Source: Aureococcus anophagefferens (taxonomy: Eukaryota > Sar > Pelagophyceae > Pelagomonadales > Pelagomonadaceae). Taken from it: a stretch of DNA of 47,149 nucleotides. The stretch covers positions 2,630,543 to 2,677,691 of the forward strand of contig NW_008705561.1 of the NCBI RefSeq assembly GCF_000186865.1, written 5' to 3'. The first letter of the stretch is position 1. Every line of letters starts with the position of its first letter. A program made the translations under genes and the position numbers. The notes beneath the pieces were generated by a model. The model was not told where the DNA came from and did no database searches. It saw only the letters and a program-made list of their open reading frames with translations. Below, in pieces: positions 46,293 through 47,149 of this stretch.

Positions 46293-47149
46293 CTGCCGCT
46301 GCTAGGCGCCGCCGCCGTCGCCGCGTACCTCCGGAGACACCGGACTTCGCCGCTCGACGCGCGCATCGACGCCGTGCTGGCCTTCTGGTTCGGCGATGGC
46401 ACGAAGAGCATCGACGTGCTGCAGCGGTCGCTCTGGTTCGCGCGGGGCAGCGCGCGCGACGCCGCGGACCGCGCCGTCGCCGCGGCCTTCGGCGCCGGTC
46501 TCGTCCGCGCGGCGATCGCCGGCGACCTCGACGGCTGGGCCGCGACGCCGCGCGGCGCGGTCGCATTGATCGTCGTCCTCGACCAGTTCGCGCGCCACGT
46601 CTTCCGCGGCGGCGACGGCGCGGCGGTGGAGGAAGCGTCGCGCAAGGCGCGCGCCGTCGCCGACCGCTGCTTCGGCGCCGCGGGCGTTTGGGACGCCGCG
46701 CGGTGTTTGTCGCCCGCGCAGCACGTCTTCGCGTTGATGCCCGTTCGCCACGGCGCGGCCGAGTTACCACCGAAGGACGAAGCGGCGGCCCTGCGCTCGC
46801 TCCTGGACGTCGTCGACGCGCGCGCCGCCAGCGACGACTTGGAGAAGAGGGCCCTGGACCGCTTCCGCGCGGCGACGGCGAAGCGGCTCCGCGAGGCGAC
46901 GGCGCCGGCGGCCGCGGCCGTCGCGGACGCGTTCGGCGCGTTCGACGACGACGCCATCCTGGAGCGGCCCTTCGTGCCCTGCGCGCCGGCGGCCTTGAAG
47001 GCGGCCCTCGTGGACAGCGCCGTCGGCGCGTGCCTCGCGCGGTTCGTGCTCGACGAGTGCGCGCGGCGGGGCTACCGCGCGCGCGTGCTCGACGCCGGGG
47101 GGATCCTCGCGCTTCGACCGTCGGGGCAAGACCGTGCCGCTCTGCGTCG
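46293..47149 (+). CDS. DUF924-family protein, 5' start unclear, runs off the window
   Basis: The frame contains VLAFWFGDGT, SLWFARGSARDAADRAVA, VALIVVLDQFARHVFRG and CLSPAQHVFALMPVRH, the signature blocks of DUF924 (TPR-like bacterial-type proteins of unknown role). A short hydrophobic stretch (LPLLGAAAVAAYL) precedes it. No ATG lies in this frame; the ATG at 46259 is in another frame, so a first exon or an indel is missing. Near the end a six-G run (47097-47102) seems one base too long, because the next frame reads SSRFDRRGKTVPLCV. The 3' end lies outside the window. Confidence 0.7.
   Translation, partial: MPLLGAAAVAAYLRRHRTSPLDARIDAVLAFWFGDGTKSIDVLQRSLWFARGSARDAADRAVAAAFGAGLVRAAIAGDLDGWAATPRGAVALIVVLDQFARHVFRGGDGAAVEEASRKARAVADRCFGAAGVWDAARCLSPAQHVFALMPVRHGAAELPPKDEAAALRSLLDVVDARAASDDLEKRALDRFRAATAKRLREATAPAAAAVADAFGAFDDDAILERPFVPCAPAALKAALVDSAVGACLARFVLDECARRGYRARVLDAGGILALRPSGQDRAALR

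Noticed and set aside
1..47149. CRISPR arrays, bacterial operons or prophage
   Set aside because: There are no short regularly spaced repeats, no operon-like gene strings, and the gene families are eukaryotic.

Overview
The window looks like nuclear DNA of a photosynthetic stramenopile, most likely a pelagophyte such as Aureococcus or Pelagomonas. This is inferred from very high GC with GC-ending codons, mostly single-exon genes packed on alternating strands with tail-to-tail gaps as small as 2-9 bp, a nuclear magnesium-chelatase subunit with a bipartite-looking plastid presequence, a CbbX-type AAA protein, and short introns that carry transposon hallmarks (introners). Eukaryotic families present include an IP3-receptor-type channel, DCP1, CDC73, RING-CH and BAH. 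One 50-base run of N (26621-26670) marks an assembly gap.

Layout. 1-1664: a ~0.5 kb sequence present twice as a direct repeat 1155 bp apart, with very GC-rich low-complexity DNA between; the second copy ends 67 bp before the first gene. 1.7-8.3 kb: a DOT1-like methyltransferase, a PDZ-ferredoxin fusion (frame broken once), a fucosyltransferase-like protein, a membrane-anchored VOC/glyoxalase-fold protein and a GT61 glycosyltransferase. 8.35-18.2 kb: one very large minus-strand gene for an IP3R/RyR-family calcium channel of about 3150 residues, with an unexpected S1-S4 voltage-sensor module in its middle and a C2 domain at its end. 18.4-22.6 kb: TPR protein, secreted ankyrin protein, DCP1 and a GT25-like glycosyltransferase split by three introners. 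22.8-26.9 kb: WW-domain membrane protein, a 5'-nucleotidase fused to a mitochondrial-carrier-family transporter, and a gap-interrupted gene. 26.9-28.7 kb: gene-poor DNA, an orphan exon-like piece and a low-GC, frame-broken secreted protein gene. 28.8-47.1 kb: ChlD, a secreted beta-propeller-like protein, a zinc-finger/BAH protein, a RING-CH membrane ubiquitin ligase, a saposin/canopy-like protein, an Ala/Glu-rich secreted protein, a CAP-Gly-like protein, CDC73, a triple-AAA CbbX-like protein and a DUF924 protein running off the end.

The most interesting signals are: (1) five introns, the only ones I could define in the window, all copies of one dispersed ~180-200 bp element with terminal inverted repeats. 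Three have perfect 8-bp target duplications, and the duplicated target itself supplies the 5' splice dinucleotide (GT or GC) while the element supplies the 3' AG, in either orientation. This matches the published introner mechanism for Micromonas and Aureococcus; the GC-AG cases and the orientation pair around one exon deserve a look. (2) The voltage-sensor-containing, C2-tailed IP3R-like channel. (3) The nucleotidase-carrier fusion. Several glycosyltransferases (fucosyltransferase-like, GT61, GT25) suggest a secretory-pathway glycan theme, but no operon-like organisation is expected or seen.
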